Source: an uncultured Arthrobacter sp.
GTDB taxonomy: Bacteria; Actinomycetota; Actinomycetes; Actinomycetales; Micrococcaceae
NCBI RefSeq assembly: GCF_902805515.1
Contig: NZ_CADCTE010000087.1
Span: 1 to 42,421 of the forward strand
Direction of reading: 5' to 3'
Length of the DNA: 42,421 nucleotides
In this document: one piece after another, positions 14,247 to 22,995 of the stretch
Layout: each line of letters opens with the position of its first letter
Position numbering within the stretch: position 1 is the stretch's first letter
Made by a program: the position numbers and the translations under genes
The notes under the pieces: generated by a model
Databases searched by the model: none
What the model was told of the DNA's origin: nothing
The model's input: the letters and a program-made list of their open reading frames with translations, nothing else

Positions 14247-15977
14247 ATGTCCTCTCTTCATACGGAACCCGCGCCACCAGATTTTCTGTATGAGCCTCCG
14301 CCCGTCGAGTCGACCCCGACCACAAAGACGAACCTCTACTTCCGGCGGCTCGGTCCGCGGGTCCGGATCGGCCTGTGCCAGCTGCCCCTGACGGTCATCA
14401 TCATCGGCATCGTGCTGGCCGCCCCCAGCGTCTGGCCTGGACTGCTCAGCCTCCACTGGTTCCAGCTCGGACTCGCCATCCACGCGGCGCTGTTCCTGGC
14501 CTGCTGGCTGATCCCCTGGGAGCGCCTGCCCCAGGCCGCCCCCCTGATCATCCCGGTCGGGGACATCCTGGCGATCGCCGTGACCCGCAACAGCGGGCTG
14601 GAAATCCTCCCCGGCCTCGGTGCGCTCGCCGTTTTCCCCGTCATCTGGCTGGCCGCCTCGGGCATCCTCGGCTGGCTGGCGGTGCTCATGAGCTTCGTCG
14701 GTCCCCTGCTGATCGTGGGGTTTCCGGTGCTGGCCAAGCTCCCGGACGTCACCGCGGCCGAGCTGAGCGGCACGGTCTTCCTCCCCCTGACACTGCTCTC
14801 GGTCGCCCTCGCGGTCCGCTTCGCGACCGCCAATGTGGCCCTGCAGCAGCGCCAGCTGATGAAGAAGGATGCCATCCTGCGCGAGCTGCTCAAATCGAGC
14901 AAGGAGCGCGAGCGGCTCCTGCACACCGTGCTGGACACGATCGACGTCGGCGTCGTGGCGGTCAATGCCGAGGGCGAGACGATCCTCACAAACCACCAGC
15001 AGAACCTCCTCCACCGCCTCGCCCTGCCCTCCGGAAGCTCCGGCGCCGACGAGTCGGCGCTTGCACTGTTCGGCCAGGACCAGCGGACGGTCCTGCCGGA
15101 GGCCAAGCGCCCGGTGCGCCGGGCGGTCGACGGCGAGTCCTTCGCGGACTACCTGATCTGGATCGGGCAGGGCAACGACCAGCGGGCCCTCTCCACGGCG
15201 GCGCGGGCCATGAAGAGCGACTCCGGCGCGTTCAGCGGCGCCGTCATCGCCTCGAGCGATGTCACCGGCCTGGTCGAGGCGATCGCAGCGAAGGACGACC
15301 TGATCGCCAATGTCTCCCACGAGCTGCGGACGCCACTGACCTCGATCCTCGGCAACCTGGAACTGGCGCAGGACGCCGGCGATGAGGTGCCCCCGCGCAC
15401 CGCCTACTATCTGGACATCGCCCACAGCAATGCCGAGCGCCTGCTCGAGATCGTCTCGGACCTGCTGCTGTCGGCCTCCGCCGCGCTGAGCGTCCACCCC
15501 CGCCGCACCGACATTGCGGGCCTCGTGGATTCCAGCGTCGGCTCGCTGAGCGCCCTGGCCCGCGCCGGGGGAATCACCATCCGGGTTGATGTGCCCTCCC
15601 CGTTGTGGGCGCACGCCGACCCGCAGCGGACCTCCCAGGCGATCGACAACCTCCTGTCGAACGCGATTAAGTACTCCCCGGAGGGCGGCGCAGTCACCAT
15701 CACGGCCCGGCCCGACGGCGACGAGGTGGTCCTGTCGGTCGAGGACACCGGCTCCGGAATGACCCCGGCGGACGCCGCGAGGGTCTTCGACAAGTTCTTC
15801 CGTGCCCGCTCGGCCCGGGAATCGGAGGTTCCCGGCACGGGCCTCGGGCTGTCCATCACCAAGGCCATTGTCGAGGGCCACGGCGGAACGATCTCATGCA
15901 GCAGTGAACCCGGCCGGGGCACCCGTTTCACCGTCACCCTTCCCGATCACCCGGCACCGGCCGACACCCCGGCCTAA
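14247..15977 (+). CDS. Membrane sensor histidine kinase
   Basis: A 576-residue kinase. After about 35 polar residues there are several hydrophobic segments between about residues 40 and 195, forming a membrane sensor region. A coiled linker (LKSSKERERLLHTVLDTID) leads into a PAS-like domain (about 220-340). The dimerisation domain has phosphoacceptor His358 in NVSHELRTPLTSILGNLEL, and the ATPase domain has the N box DNLLSNAIKYS, the G1 box DTGSGM, the F box VFDKFF and the G2 box GTGLGLSI. It should phosphorylate the divergently encoded OmpR-type regulator. The input signal is unknown. A leaderless start is suggested by AATAAT six bases upstream. Confidence 0.9.
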   Translation: MSSLHTEPAPPDFLYEPPPVESTPTTKTNLYFRRLGPRVRIGLCQLPLTVIIIGIVLAAPSVWPGLLSLHWFQLGLAIHAALFLACWLIPWERLPQAAPLIIPVGDILAIAVTRNSGLEILPGLGALAVFPVIWLAASGILGWLAVLMSFVGPLLIVGFPVLAKLPDVTAAELSGTVFLPLTLLSVALAVRFATANVALQQRQLMKKDAILRELLKSSKERERLLHTVLDTIDVGVVAVNAEGETILTNHQQNLLHRLALPSGSSGADESALALFGQDQRTVLPEAKRPVRRAVDGESFADYLIWIGQGNDQRALSTAARAMKSDSGAFSGAVIASSDVTGLVEAIAAKDDLIANVSHELRTPLTSILGNLELAQDAGDEVPPRTAYYLDIAHSNAERLLEIVSDLLLSASAALSVHPRRTDIAGLVDSSVGSLSALARAGGITIRVDVPSPLWAHADPQRTSQAIDNLLSNAIKYSPEGGAVTITARPDGDEVVLSVEDTGSGMTPADAARVFDKFFRARSARESEVPGTGLGLSITKAIVEGHGGTISCSSEPGRGTRFTVTLPDHPAPADTPA

Positions 15978-16079
15978 CGGCGCCTCCCGGGTGGCCCGCC
16001 ACCTCCGCCCGGCCGCCCTCCGGACCCGCCGGCGTCGGTGGCTGGCGGCCCGCCGGAGCCCTCCGGCGCTCCCGGGTGA

Positions 16080-16110
16080 TTGACGCCGGTTCCCGGTTTT
16101 GCAGTAGAAA
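16080..16110 (+). promoter_or_regulatory. Candidate alpha-galactosidase promoter
   Basis: TTGACG at 16080-16085 is a five-of-six match to the -35 consensus. A weak -10 region (AGTAGA at 17 bases or TAGAAA at 19 bases) follows. Between them CCCGGTTTTGC resembles half of the LacI-type palindrome at 9886-9899. Assignment is tentative. Confidence 0.35.
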
Positions 16111-16116
16111 TGAGGG

Positions 16117-18264
16117 ATGCAGTCCTCCCCCGTTCTCCACCTTTCGCGTTCGGGCACAAGCGTTGTGCTCGACACCACCACCAACGGCCTCCCGGCGGTT
16201 CTCTACTGGGGCGAGGCCCTGGGGGACATCGCCGACGACCAGCTGATTGCCCTCGCAGCGGCCCTCCGCCCGCAGCGGGTATCGGGCGGCATCGACATCC
16301 CGGCCCGTCTGACCCTCGTTCCGCAGGAGTCCTTCGGCTGGCAGGGAACCGCCGGCTTCACCGGGCACCGCGGCGGGTCCTTCATCTCCGCCGCGTTCAC
16401 CACCACCGACCTGCAGTCCACGGCTCACGACGTACGGCTCACCGCCGTCGACGCCGTCGCGGGCCTGACCCTCGAAGCGGAACTGACTGTCACCGAAGCG
16501 GGCCTGTTCCGCCAGCGCCTCGGCGTCATCAACAGTGCCGACATCGCCTACGAGGTCCGCTCCCTGCTGGCCACCTTCCCCCTTCCGGCCAGCGCACAGG
16601 AGGTCCTGGACACCACGGGCCGGCACCTGCGCGAGCGCAGCCCCCAGCGCCACGCCCTCACGGCCGGCAGCTACCGCAGGGAGAGCAGGAAGGGCCGCCC
16701 CGGCGCCGACGCGACCCTGCTGCTGGGCGCGGGCGAACCGGCCTTCGGGTTCCAGCGCGGCCTGGTCCACGCCGTCCACACCGCCTGGAGCGGGAATCAC
16801 CAGCTGCTCGTCGAAAAGACGCCGACCGGCGAGGCCTTCCTAGGAGCCGGGGAGCTGCTGCTCCCCGGCGAAATCGTGCTCGCTCCCGGGCAGCGGTACG
16901 ACGCGCCCGAGGCCCTCGGGTCCTGGGGCCATGGGCTCAACGAGCTCGCCGCCCGCTTCCATCAGGAACTGCGGCTCCGCGCCAACCACCCGCGGCGCCC
17001 GCGCCCGGTCACGCTGAACACCTGGGAAGCGGTCTACTTCGATCACAACCTCGAGCGCCTGACCCACCTCGCCGACAAGGCCGCCGCCGTCGGCATCGAG
17101 CGTTTCGTGCTGGACGACGGCTGGTTCTCCGGCCGCCGGGACGACACCGCCGGGCTCGGTGACTGGTTCGTGGACCCCGCGGTGTGGCCCGAGGGGCTGA
17201 CCCCGCTGATCGACCACGTCCGGTCGCGCGGGATGGAGTTCGGGCTGTGGTTCGAACCCGAGATGGTCAACCCCGACTCCGACCTGGCGCGGAGCCATCC
17301 TGACTGGATCATCCAGGCCGAGGGCCGCCTGCCCGTGCCCGGACGCCAGCAGCAGGTGCTCAACCTGGCGAACCCCGAGGCCTACGACTACATCCTGAAG
17401 TCGATCGACGCCGTGCTCACCGAAAACGACATCTCCTACGTCAAGTGGGACCACAACCGCGAGGTGCTCGACGGTGCCGACGCCCGCACCGGACACGCGG
17501 TCATCCACGAGAACGTCCTGGCGCTGTACCGCCTGCTCGACGAGCTGAAGCAACGCCACCCGGGCCTCGAGATTGAAAGCTGCGCCTCCGGCGGAGCCCG
17601 CGTGGACCTCGGCATCCTCGCTCGAACCGACCGCATCTGGACGAGCGACTGCATCGACCCCATCGAACGCCTGCCGAACCAGAAGTACACGGGGCTCCTG
17701 GTGCCGCCGGAGCTGATGGGCATGCACGTCGGCGGGCCTGTCTCGCACTCCACCGGACGCGCGCACGGCCTGTCCTTCCGCGCCGCCACGGCCGTCTTCG
17801 GCCACTTCGGTGTGGAGTGGGACATTTCGGACCTCAGCGCCGAGGACACCGCCGCCCTGGCGGAGTGGATCGAGGTCCATAAGTCGTGGCGGGACGTGCT
17901 CCACACCGGGCACACCGTCTACGCCGACCTTCCGGACCCGGCGATGGACGTGCGCGGCGTCGTCGCCCGGGACGGTTCGTCGGCCCTGTTCGGCTACTCG
18001 CTGACCGCCTCCAGCGCCAGCTACCCTCCGGGACGGATCGTCTTTCCCGGGCTCGACCCCGAGGGCTCCTACAGCATCTCGCTCGCTGCACCCCACCGCG
18101 AGCTTCCGGGGAACGGGCAGTCAGCCCTGGCCTGGGTGCAGGCGGCCGCCGAGGGATCCCCGCTGTCGCTCAGCGGACGCCTGCTGGGCTCGGTGGGCCT
18201 TGAAGCGCCGGTGCTGTTCCCGGAGCAGTCGGTCCTGATCGAGCTCAGGCGGACCGAGGGCTAG
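16117..18264 (+). CDS. GH36 alpha-galactosidase
   Basis: A 715-residue cytoplasmic enzyme (no signal peptide), normal for bacterial GH36. It has an N-terminal beta-sandwich, then the (beta/alpha)8 domain with LNTWEAVYFDHN, RFVLDDGWF, FGLWFEPEMVNPDSDL, the nucleophile Asp445 in YVKWDHNRE, ESCASGGARVDLG, and the likely acid/base Asp511 in WTSDCIDPIERL. In most relatives the last motif reads SDNTD; here Asn and Thr are Cys and Ile. It would release alpha-galactose from raffinose- or melibiose-type sugars. GAGGG precedes ATG 16117. The gene stands upstream of the repeat array and the LacI/GH42 locus, so galactoside use is the shared theme. Confidence 0.9.
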   Translation: MQSSPVLHLSRSGTSVVLDTTTNGLPAVLYWGEALGDIADDQLIALAAALRPQRVSGGIDIPARLTLVPQESFGWQGTAGFTGHRGGSFISAAFTTTDLQSTAHDVRLTAVDAVAGLTLEAELTVTEAGLFRQRLGVINSADIAYEVRSLLATFPLPASAQEVLDTTGRHLRERSPQRHALTAGSYRRESRKGRPGADATLLLGAGEPAFGFQRGLVHAVHTAWSGNHQLLVEKTPTGEAFLGAGELLLPGEIVLAPGQRYDAPEALGSWGHGLNELAARFHQELRLRANHPRRPRPVTLNTWEAVYFDHNLERLTHLADKAAAVGIERFVLDDGWFSGRRDDTAGLGDWFVDPAVWPEGLTPLIDHVRSRGMEFGLWFEPEMVNPDSDLARSHPDWIIQAEGRLPVPGRQQQVLNLANPEAYDYILKSIDAVLTENDISYVKWDHNREVLDGADARTGHAVIHENVLALYRLLDELKQRHPGLEIESCASGGARVDLGILARTDRIWTSDCIDPIERLPNQKYTGLLVPPELMGMHVGGPVSHSTGRAHGLSFRAATAVFGHFGVEWDISDLSAEDTAALAEWIEVHKSWRDVLHTGHTVYADLPDPAMDVRGVVARDGSSALFGYSLTASSASYPPGRIVFPGLDPEGSYSISLAAPHRELPGNGQSALAWVQAAAEGSPLSLSGRLLGSVGLEAPVLFPEQSVLIELRRTEG

Positions 18265-18270
18265 TCAGTG

Positions 18271-18285
18271 CGGGAGCTGCTCCCG
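18271..18285 (+). terminator. Small hairpin after the alpha-galactosidase gene
   Basis: CGGGAG, three bases, CTCCCG, seven bases after the stop codon. It is a short stem with a tight loop and no T-tract; it may help termination together with the hairpins of the repeat array that follows. Confidence 0.35.
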
Positions 18286-18340
18286 TTCGCCGGGTCCTGC
18301 TCCGTCCAGCTTTGCCCGGAGTGACCATTCCGGACGAAAG

Positions 18341-18710
18341 CTGCCCACCGACCGGCGCTGGTCGGTGGGCATATCCGGACATACCCACGGAACAGACGCG
18401 GTCAATGAGCAGAACGGCCTAACCCCGCACAACTGCCCACTGACCAAGGCCAGTCAGTGGGCAAAACGGCCCAACCCGGCACAACTGCCCACCGACCAAG
18501 GCCAGTCAGTGGGCAAAACGGCCCAACCCGGCACAACTGCCCAGTGACCGAGACCGGTCAGTGGGCAGAGCGCCCAACCCGGCACAACTGCCCAGTGACC
18601 GAGACCGGCCAGTGGGCATATCCGGACATGCCCACGGAACAGGCGCGGTCGGTGGGCAGAACGGCCCGACCCGGCACAACTGCCCGCTGATCAAGGCCGT
18701 TCGGGCGTCA
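18341..18710. repeat. Tandem array of palindromic repeats with 52- and 92-base units
   Basis: Units begin with CTGCCC at 18341, 18433, 18485, 18537, 18588 and 18680, giving spacings of 92, 52, 52, 51 and 92 bases. A 52-base unit holds one inverted repeat (TGCCCACTGAC...GTCAGTGGGCA around eight bases) and a conserved 22-base linker containing CGGCCCAACCCGGCACAA. The two 92-base units carry an inserted 40-base segment (linker TATCCGGACA plus a second TGCCCAC...GTGGGCA hairpin). The last unit is degenerate. Units differ by paired changes that keep the stems. The array fills most of the 529-base gap between convergent alpha-galactosidase and LacI genes; 18711-18793 shows nothing further. Open frames through it are only repeat translations. 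Confidence 0.9.
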
Positions 18711-18793
18711 AATCGGCGCGCGGGCGCCAGTCCCATTTCTGAGACGTCAGGAAGCAGCCGAATGCCGGGGCGGCCAACCCGGGGCAGCGCCGC

Positions 18794-19810
18794 TCAGGCG
18801 GAACCGCGCCACATGACCACGGTCTCGAGCACGCGCGGCGAGCTGGGCAGGCCCATCAGCTGGGCGAGCACCAGTTCGGCAGCCGTGGTGCCGAGGAGCC
18901 CTGCCGGCTGGCGCACGGTGGAGAGCTGGGGCCGGCACCGCAGGGCCCAGCTGCTGTCGTCGAAGCCGACAATGCCGACGTCCTCGGGCACGCGCCGTCC
19001 GGCCTCCTGCAGGGCGGTCATGGCGCCGGCGGCCACCGCGTCGGAGGCCGCGAACACGCCGTCGATCGACGGGTCGCGGCGGAGCAGCTTCTGCATGCCC
19101 TCGAAGCCGGCGGCGTAGGTGTAGAGAGGGTACTCAACGACCAGGCGGGGGTCGTACCGCTCCCCCATCGCGGCCCGGAATCCGGCCAGGCGGTCCTGGC
19201 CCGAGTCGCGGTCCAGGGCGCTGGCGATCATGCCGACGCGCTGGCGCCCGGTGCCGAGCAGCCTGCTCGTGATTGCGCGTGCCGCCTCGACATTGTCGAT
19301 CGCGGCGTACGGCAGGTCGGGAGTGCCGTCGGGATGTCCGACGAAGGCGGCCGGCAGCCCGATGTCGGCGACGGCTGCGGCGATGGGATCCGAGGCGCGG
19401 GCCGAGACGATGACGGCGCCGTCGATCAGGCCCCCACGCAGGTGGTCGGCGACCCGGCGGCTGTCGCGGTCGGAGTCGATAATGAGGGTGACCAGCTGGT
19501 AGTCGGCCTTGGAGAGCGCCTCGTTGGCACCCAGCAGGATCGAGCCGATGTTCGGGTCCTCGAACAGGAGCGAATGCGGCTCGTGAATGATCAGGCCGAT
19601 CGCCCTGGATTCCTGGGTGACCAGGTTCCGGGCCGCCGTATTGCGCACGTAGCCCACCTGGGCGATCGCCGCCTCGACGGCCATCCGCGCCTCCGCAGAG
19701 ACATATTTCTCCCCGTTGACCACCCGGGAGACGGTGCCCCGGGACAGCCCCGCGGCGTCGGCGACGTCGTTGATCGTGGCGCGCCGTGCTCGCATTCGGG
19801 TGAGGGACAT
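18794..19810 (-). CDS. LacI-family transcription regulator of the galactoside operon
   Basis: A 338-residue regulator. The helix-turn-helix TINDVADAAGLSRGTVSRVV is followed by the hinge NTAARNLVTQESRAIGLI and a sugar-binding domain with PSIDGVFAASDAVAAGAM and VGIVGFDDSSWA. ATG 19810 has no ribosome binding site but TACAGT lies exactly six bases upstream, so the mRNA is probably leaderless. It is divergent from the GH42/ABC operon, and two TGGGAGCG-type operators lie in the gap, so it should repress that operon until a galactoside-derived inducer binds. Its 3' end faces the palindromic repeat array. Confidence 0.88.
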   Translation of the reverse strand: MSLTRMRARRATINDVADAAGLSRGTVSRVVNGEKYVSAEARMAVEAAIAQVGYVRNTAARNLVTQESRAIGLIIHEPHSLLFEDPNIGSILLGANEALSKADYQLVTLIIDSDRDSRRVADHLRGGLIDGAVIVSARASDPIAAAVADIGLPAAFVGHPDGTPDLPYAAIDNVEAARAITSRLLGTGRQRVGMIASALDRDSGQDRLAGFRAAMGERYDPRLVVEYPLYTYAAGFEGMQKLLRRDPSIDGVFAASDAVAAGAMTALQEAGRRVPEDVGIVGFDDSSWALRCRPQLSTVRQPAGLLGTTAAELVLAQLMGLPSSPRVLETVVMWRGSA

Positions 19811-19816
19811 ATCTGT

Positions 19817-19822
19817 ACTGTA
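19817..19822 (-). promoter_or_regulatory. -10 box TACAGT for leaderless lacI-type gene
   Basis: On the minus strand TACAGT is followed by six bases (acagat) and then ATG 19810. No Shine-Dalgarno sequence precedes the ATG. Confidence 0.55.
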
Positions 19823-19857
19823 GCCGAGCCTCCGACTACTCGGAGGTAGCTCAGCCG

Positions 19858-19886
19858 TTGACAGCCTTCGGGGCCGTTGCTACGCT
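19858..19886 (+). promoter_or_regulatory. Near-consensus promoter of the GH42/ABC operon
   Basis: TTGACA (19858-19863), a 17-base spacer, and TACGCT (19881-19886). The -35 element is perfect. The first operator begins on the last base of the -10 box, so a bound repressor would block initiation. The predicted leader to the TTG start at 20010 is about 117 bases. Confidence 0.75.
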
Positions 19887-19954
19887 GTGAACGCTCCCAG
19901 AGATTGCAGAGGACATCGGTTCCGTGGTTTCTGGGAGCGTTCACAGAGCGTTCA
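19885..19954. promoter_or_regulatory. Paired LacI-type operators
   Basis: CTGTGAACGCTCCCAGA (19885-19901) and its exact reverse complement TCTGGGAGCGTTCACAG (19930-19946) form a 17-base inverted repeat. Each contains a site (19886-19899, 19932-19945) that matches the TGGGAGCGCTCCCA type of site known for CelR-like LacI proteins at 12 of 14 bases. Centres are 46 bases apart. A partial third copy, GAGCGTTCA at 19946-19954, repeats eleven bases after the same word in the second site. Confidence 0.75.
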
Positions 19955-20009
19955 AGGCAACGAGGCCCCTCCTCGTCTTGCGCGTGCAGAGCAAGCCGAA
20001 GGAGCAGGG

Positions 20010-22073
20010 TTGAACCTGAACAAATATCCAGTCACGGAGCTGTCCGGAAACGGAAAGCTCGTCTATGGCTGCGACTACAACCCCGAGCAGTGGAGCCGTG
20101 AGGTCTGGCTGGAAGACGTCCAGCTGATGAAGCAGGCCGGCGTGAACCTCGTGGCCATCAATATCTTCGGCTGGGCCGAACTTGAAAGCTCGCCCGGGAA
20201 CTACTCCTTCGAACGCCTCGATGAAATCCTCGACCTGCTCCACGAGCACGGAATCGGCGTCAACCTCGGCACCGGCACCTCCTCCACCCCGGCCTGGCTG
20301 ACCACCCTTCACCCCGAGATCCTCCCCCAGTCCGCCGACGGAGTCCGGGCCTGGCCCGGCGGACGGCAGGCCTGGTGTTCAAGCTCCCCGGTGTACCGCG
20401 AGCACGCGCTGCGCCTGGTCGAGCAGGTCTCCCGCCGCTACGGCGCCCACCCCGCCGTCCGGCTCTGGCACGTCTCCAACGAACTCGGCTGCCACAACGC
20501 CCTGTGCTACTGCGACGTCTCGGCCTCCGCGTTCCGCGGCTGGCTCCGCAGCCGCTATGAGACCCTCGATGCGCTCAACGCCGCCTGGGGCACCACCTTC
20601 TGGTCGCAGCGCTACTCCGGGTGGGACCAGATCCTTCCTCCGCGCACCACCATCTCCGCGTACAACCCCACCCAGGTCCTGGACTTCCACCGCTTCAGTT
20701 CCGATGAACTGCTCGGCTACTACTCGGCCGAGGCGGAGATCCTGCGGCAGCACAGCACCGTGCCGGTCACCACCAACTTCATGGTCACGGCCCACATCCG
20801 CACCCAGGACTACTGGTCATGGGCGCCGCACATGGACGTCATCGCCAACGACCACTACCTCGACCACCGGCTCGAGGCACCGACCATGGAACTGGCCTTC
20901 GCCGCCGACGCCACGCGCGGACTCGCCCAGGGCTCGCCCTGGCTGCTGATGGAACACTCCACCTCCGCCGTGAACTGGCAGCCGCGCAACATCGCCAAGG
21001 CACCCGGCGAGATGATCCGGAACTCCCTGACCCACCTCGCCCGAGGGGCCGACGGCCTGTGCTTCTTCCAGTGGCGCGCCTCCGTCCAGGGCAGCGAGAA
21101 GTTCCACTCCGCGATGCTCCCCCACGCCGGAACCGATTCGCGGGTGTGGAAGGAAGTCGTTGAGCTGGGCGGCATCCTTGAACGCCTCACCGAGGTCGGC
21201 GGCAGCACCGTGACCGCCGAGGCCGCCCTGGTCTTCAGCTGGGAAGCCTGGTGGGCCTACGACCGGGAGTCCCACCCGTCGTCGGATATTGCCTACCTCG
21301 ATCAGGTCCACGCCGCGTACAAGGCGCTGTGGGAGGCAGGCATCACCGTCGACATCGTCGCCCCGGGTGCCGACCTCTCCGCCTACAAGCTCGCCGTCGT
21401 GCCCGGCCTGTACCTGGTGCGCGACAGCGACGCCGCGGCGCTGGCCGACTACGTTGCCGACGGCGGCCACGCGCTCGTGACCTTCTTCAGCGGCATCGTC
21501 GACGAAAACGAGAAGGTCCGCACCGGCGGCTACCCCGGGGCGTACCGGGAACTGCTCGGTATCCGCACCGAGGAATTCCTTCCCCTGGCCCCCGGTGACA
21601 TGCCGGCCCTGGACAACGGCACCGCGGCGTCGCTGTGGAGCGAGGCACTGCGCCTCGAAGGAGCCGAGGCAATGGTCTCCTTCACCGGCGGCCACCTCGC
21701 CGGCACCGCCGCCGTCACCCGCAACCGGCACGGCGCCGGCACCGCCTGGTACCTCGCCACCGCGCTGGAGCCGGCGGCGCTGCGCGAAACCCTCACCCGG
21801 GCCGCCGCCGACGCCGGGATCACCGCCGCGTCCTCCCCCGAGGGCCTGGAGACGGTTGTCCGCTCCAACGGGGACCGGAGTTACGTCTTCCTGATCAACC
21901 ACTCGCCCGAAGAACACAAACACGCAATCCAGGGCCAGGAACTGATTGTCGGTGAGGAAGTTGCCGATGTCGTCGTGGTCCCCGCAGGCGCCGTCCGGGT
22001 TGTCCGCACCTCCACCTCCGCCCACCCAACCAATGGCCTCCCCACAGGCTCAAAGGATGTTGAAAGTGACTAG
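20010..22073 (+). CDS. GH42 beta-galactosidase
   Basis: A 687-residue cytoplasmic enzyme of typical GH42 length. It opens LVYGCDYNPEQWSREVW; the acid/base is Glu158 in WHVSNELGCH, followed by the metal-site cysteines CYCDVSASAF, and the nucleophile is Glu315 in LLMEHSTSAVNWQPRN. The C-terminal parts (trimerisation and beta-domain) are complete. It would cleave beta-galactosides imported by the linked ABC transporter. The start is TTG 20010, with GGAG five bases before it; a GTG at 19887 in frame lies inside the operator and is unlikely. It overlaps the next gene by eight bases. Confidence 0.92.
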   Translation: MNLNKYPVTELSGNGKLVYGCDYNPEQWSREVWLEDVQLMKQAGVNLVAINIFGWAELESSPGNYSFERLDEILDLLHEHGIGVNLGTGTSSTPAWLTTLHPEILPQSADGVRAWPGGRQAWCSSSPVYREHALRLVEQVSRRYGAHPAVRLWHVSNELGCHNALCYCDVSASAFRGWLRSRYETLDALNAAWGTTFWSQRYSGWDQILPPRTTISAYNPTQVLDFHRFSSDELLGYYSAEAEILRQHSTVPVTTNFMVTAHIRTQDYWSWAPHMDVIANDHYLDHRLEAPTMELAFAADATRGLAQGSPWLLMEHSTSAVNWQPRNIAKAPGEMIRNSLTHLARGADGLCFFQWRASVQGSEKFHSAMLPHAGTDSRVWKEVVELGGILERLTEVGGSTVTAEAALVFSWEAWWAYDRESHPSSDIAYLDQVHAAYKALWEAGITVDIVAPGADLSAYKLAVVPGLYLVRDSDAAALADYVADGGHALVTFFSGIVDENEKVRTGGYPGAYRELLGIRTEEFLPLAPGDMPALDNGTAASLWSEALRLEGAEAMVSFTGGHLAGTAAVTRNRHGAGTAWYLATALEPAALRETLTRAAADAGITAASSPEGLETVVRSNGDRSYVFLINHSPEEHKHAIQGQELIVGEEVADVVVVPAGAVRVVRTSTSAHPTNGLPTGSKDVESD

Positions 22074-22995
22074 TTCAAGCATTTCTCCGGCACTGGCCAA
22101 GGGGGCGCAGAAACCCCGGAGAACCAAGACCTTCGCGGCCCAGCGCCGCGCAGTCCTCCTCTTCATCGCGCCGTTCGCCGTCCTGTTCCTGGCGTTCTAC
22201 GCCATCCCGATCGTCTTCGCCGTGGTTCAGTCGCTCCTGACGGTGGAGCGGGAGGGCACCTTCGGGGCGCCGCAGGAGGTCTTCGGCGGTTTCGTCCAGT
22301 ACCAGCAGGTGTTCCAGAACACCGAGTTCTGGCGGTCCGTGGGACGGGTGGTCCTCTTCGGCGTCGTCCAGGTTCCGATCATGCTCGGCCTGGCCCTGCT
22401 GTTCGCCCTGCTGCTGGACTCCCCGCTGCTGAAGGGCAAAAAGTTCTTCCGCCTCGCGTTCTTCGCCCCCTACGCCGTTCCCGGTGTCATCGCCGCGATC
22501 ATGTGGGGCTTCCTCTACTCGCCGACGCTCTCTCCGTTCGGGCTGATCACCTCGGAGGTCAACGTCCTCTCCGCGGAGCTCGTGCTGTGGGCCATCGCCA
22601 ACGTCGTGACGTGGGTGTACGTGGGCTACAACATGCTGATCATCTACTCCTCGCTGCTGGCCATCCCCACCGAAATCTATGAGGCGGCCAAGCTCGACGG
22701 CGCCAGCAACATCCAGATCGCCTGGCGCATCAAGATCCCCCTGGTCGTGCCGGCCATCATCCTCACCGGGGTGTTCTCGATCATCGGCACACTCCAGCTC
22801 CTCGCCGAACCCCAGACGCTTCGCAGCTTCAGTTCGGCCATCAGCAGCACCTTCACCCCGAACCTCGCGGTTTACACCACGGCGTCGGTTCCCAACTACC
22901 ACCTTGCCGCAGCGTTCTCCGTAGTGCTGGCCCTGGCAACGTTTATCCTCTCCTTCGTCTTCCTCAAGGCAACCCAGCGGAAGGTCAGCCAGTGA
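22066..22995 (+). CDS. Sugar ABC transporter permease (MalF-like)
   Basis: A 309-residue CUT1-family permease with six predicted membrane segments and the ATPase-contact EAA loop TEIYEAAKLDGASNIQ. GTG 22066 is favoured because AAAGGA lies eight bases before it; ATG 22057 would begin right at that sequence. It overlaps the GH42 stop and ends in a GTGA overlap with the second permease, so the three are translationally coupled. With its partner it would form the channel for an oligogalactoside. No ATPase gene is present in the operon. Confidence 0.9.
   Translation: MTSSSISPALAKGAQKPRRTKTFAAQRRAVLLFIAPFAVLFLAFYAIPIVFAVVQSLLTVEREGTFGAPQEVFGGFVQYQQVFQNTEFWRSVGRVVLFGVVQVPIMLGLALLFALLLDSPLLKGKKFFRLAFFAPYAVPGVIAAIMWGFLYSPTLSPFGLITSEVNVLSAELVLWAIANVVTWVYVGYNMLIIYSSLLAIPTEIYEAAKLDGASNIQIAWRIKIPLVVPAIILTGVFSIIGTLQLLAEPQTLRSFSSAISSTFTPNLAVYTTASVPNYHLAAAFSVVLALATFILSFVFLKATQRKVSQ

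Noticed and set aside
18365-18690. Open frames of 60-77 codons in the palindromic repeat array
   Set aside because: They are translations of the 52-base repeat (HNCP, GQWA words) and have no ribosome binding site.
18341-18710. The repeat array as a CRISPR locus
   Set aside because: The segments between the palindromes are themselves conserved, not unique spacers, unit length alternates between 52 and 92 bases, and no cas gene is near.
19887-20009. An upstream GTG start for the GH42 gene at 19887
   Set aside because: It falls within the operator at the expected transcription start and has no ribosome binding site; TTG 20010 has GGAG at five bases and gives the normal N-terminus.
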